A DNA stretch of 64,000 nucleotides from Thiodiazotropha sp040507005. Its GTDB lineage: Bacteria > Pseudomonadota > Gammaproteobacteria > Chromatiales > Chromatiaceae. Numbering within the stretch: position 1 is the stretch's first letter; each line of letters begins with the position of its first letter. A program made the translations under genes and the position numbers. Location: contig JBEVVS010000049.1 in NCBI GenBank assembly GCA_040507005.1, positions 46,539 through 110,538 of the forward strand. The letters are read 5' to 3'. This document shows, one piece after another, positions 62,815 through 64,000 of this stretch. The notes beneath the pieces are model-generated. The model was given only the letters and a program-made list of their open reading frames with translations. It was not told the origin of the DNA and did no database searches.

Positions 62815-64000
62815 TCAGATTTCCAGTAGTAGCCGGCTGGGATCCTCAAGCAATTGCTTGATCGTTACCAGAAACTGGACTGCGTCCCGGCCGTCGATAA
62901 TACGGTGATCATAAGAGAGCGCCAGATACATGACAGGACGGATCACGACTTCCCCCTTTTCCGCTACCGGTCGCTGTTGGATGGAGTGCATACCGAGTAT
63001 TGCACTCTGCGGTGGATTGAGGATCGGCGTCGAGAGCATGGAGCCGAATACGCCGCCATTGGTGATGGAGAAAGTGCCCCCGGTCAGGTCATCATAACTC
63101 AACGATCCATCTTTGGCCTTCAGGCCGTAATCCTTGATTCTCTGCTCGATGGCGGCAAAACTGAGTTGATCCGCGTCACGCAGTATCGGTACCACCAGGC
63201 CGCGCGGGGAGGAGACAGCGATACCGATATCGAAATAGCCATGGTAGAGAATATCATCGCCATCCATGGTGGCATTGATAATCGGATACTGTTTCAACGC
63301 CTCGACGGCCGCCTTGACAAAAAAAGCCATGAATCCCAGGCGCACATTGTGCCGTTTTTCAAACTCGTCCCGATACTTCACCCGAAGATCGGAGACAGCT
63401 TGCAGATTGACCTCATTGAAGGTGGTCAGGATGGCGGCGGTTTGCTGCGCCTCCACCAATCGTTCCGCAACCCGCTTGCGCAGGCGTGTCATCGGCACCC
63501 TCTCTTCGACGCGGCCCGTTGCAGCAGGGGGGGGCGCAACGGGTGGAGTGGGCTCGGCTCGGCTTTCTACAGTTGCCTCAGACTTTTGAGCAGCGATGGC
63601 CGCTTCCACATCGGATTTGACGATTCGTCCGTTCTTGCCACTGCCTTGAATCTGTTTGGGATCGATACCGCTCTCCTTTACCAGGCGTCTTACAGCAGGT
63701 GAGAGTGTCGGTGTTTCCGTGTCTGCTTGCGGGGTGGTTTCGCTGGCTTCATCTTGGGTCGCAGGTGCCGCCGCTCCGGCCTCCAGGACGCCCAAAACAT
63801 CATCAGCCACAACGGTCTCACCCTCTTTGAAGTGAATAGTGGTCAGGGTGCCTGCCTGGGGGGACGGCACTTCAAGTACCACTTTGTCGGTTTCAAGATC
63901 GACCAGGGTTTCATCCTGTTCGACATGTTCACCCGGCTGTTTGTGCCAACTCAGAATAGTGGCGTCTGAAACCGATTCGGGAAGTTGGGGAACGCGTAGT
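62815..64000 (-). CDS. sucB: 2-oxoglutarate dehydrogenase E2, dihydrolipoamide succinyltransferase (5' end outside window)
   Basis: Core of the 2-oxoglutarate dehydrogenase complex; transfers succinyl to CoA. The visible part begins in frame at 63999 (LRVPQLPESVSDATILSWHK), a few codons after the true start, which lies beyond the window. It contains the lipoyl domain with its lysine in ETDKVVLEV, a subunit-binding domain (LSPAVRRLVKESGIDPKQIQGSGKNGRI), and the catalytic domain ending YDHRIIDGRDAVQFL and LLEDPSRLLLEI. The succinyl-type opening distinguishes it from aceF. The E1 gene is expected to the right. Confidence 0.96.
   Translation of the reverse strand, partial: LRVPQLPESVSDATILSWHKQPGEHVEQDETLVDLETDKVVLEVPSPQAGTLTTIHFKEGETVVADDVLGVLEAGAAAPATQDEASETTPQADTETPTLSPAVRRLVKESGIDPKQIQGSGKNGRIVKSDVEAAIAAQKSEATVESRAEPTPPVAPPPAATGRVEERVPMTRLRKRVAERLVEAQQTAAILTTFNEVNLQAVSDLRVKYRDEFEKRHNVRLGFMAFFVKAAVEALKQYPIINATMDGDDILYHGYFDIGIAVSSPRGLVVPILRDADQLSFAAIEQRIKDYGLKAKDGSLSYDDLTGGTFSITNGGVFGSMLSTPILNPPQSAILGMHSIQQRPVAEKGEVVIRPVMYLALSYDHRIIDGRDAVQFLVTIKQLLEDPSRLLLEI

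Noticed and set aside
1..64000. CRISPR arrays, prophage, transposases, rRNA and tRNA genes
   Set aside because: Looked for repeated spacer units, mobile-element proteins and cloverleaf sequences in all gaps; none were found.

Overview
The window looks like the chromosome of a free-living or symbiotic sulfur-oxidising gammaproteobacterium. Most genes are core housekeeping genes in gammaproteobacterial order (rlmN-pilF-rodZ-hisS-yfgM-bamB-der; pssA next to leuA). A tandem pair of exported Gly/Tyr/Trp-rich sulfur-globule-type proteins points to periplasmic sulfur storage, as in Chromatiales and related sulfur oxidisers. No insertion sequence, prophage, CRISPR array, rRNA or tRNA gene was seen. 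One run of 10 N (51165-51174) marks an assembly join.

Layout. 1-5543: a partial MBL-fold hydrolase and plsY (minus strand), folB-folK, an intergenic region with a strong candidate CsrA/RsmA-sequestering small RNA on the minus strand, then a DUF1015 gene and relA. 5652-16018: a tightly packed run for tRNA/rRNA modification, pilus assembly, cell shape, histidyl-tRNA synthesis, outer-membrane assembly and ribosome maturation, ending with an SPL-type radical SAM gene and a sodium/solute symporter. 16276-21192: a TetR regulator, apbC, rnt, mlaA and pyrC. 21383-22537: the two globule-protein genes and a strong terminator. 22889-33308: the pyruvate dehydrogenase genes aceE-aceF and lpdA, with a di-heme peroxidase and a PAS-GGDEF-EAL gene between aceF and lpdA. 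33318-39403: a methyltransferase and hydrolase pair, then a TAXI-TRAP transporter with a DUF302 gene.

39856-47704 is one long overlapping membrane-protein cluster: zinc-ribbon membrane protein, RDD, SpoIIM-like, DUF4129, DUF4350, MoxR ATPase and DUF58. Then follow pssA, leuA, a family-4 uracil-DNA glycosylase (cut by the gap), rimI, a SprA-type metallopeptidase, prfC and a short conserved-looking gene. 54709-56836 holds a minus-strand pair of an ATP-grasp ligase and an isoaspartyl peptidase. glgC and a PKD-domain lipoprotein follow. The right end, on the minus strand, is odhB/sucB (running off the window), a class I fumarase and an AcuI-type reductase.

Functionally, PDH, the 2-oxoglutarate dehydrogenase E2 and fumarase supply central carbon oxidation. 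relA, the GGDEF-EAL protein and the candidate Rsm/Csr RNA are three separate global signalling inputs. The most interesting item is the candidate RNA at 1787-1912: six ANGGAY motifs, a terminator whose loop carries one of them, long-range end pairing, and an upstream palindrome resembling the GacA box.
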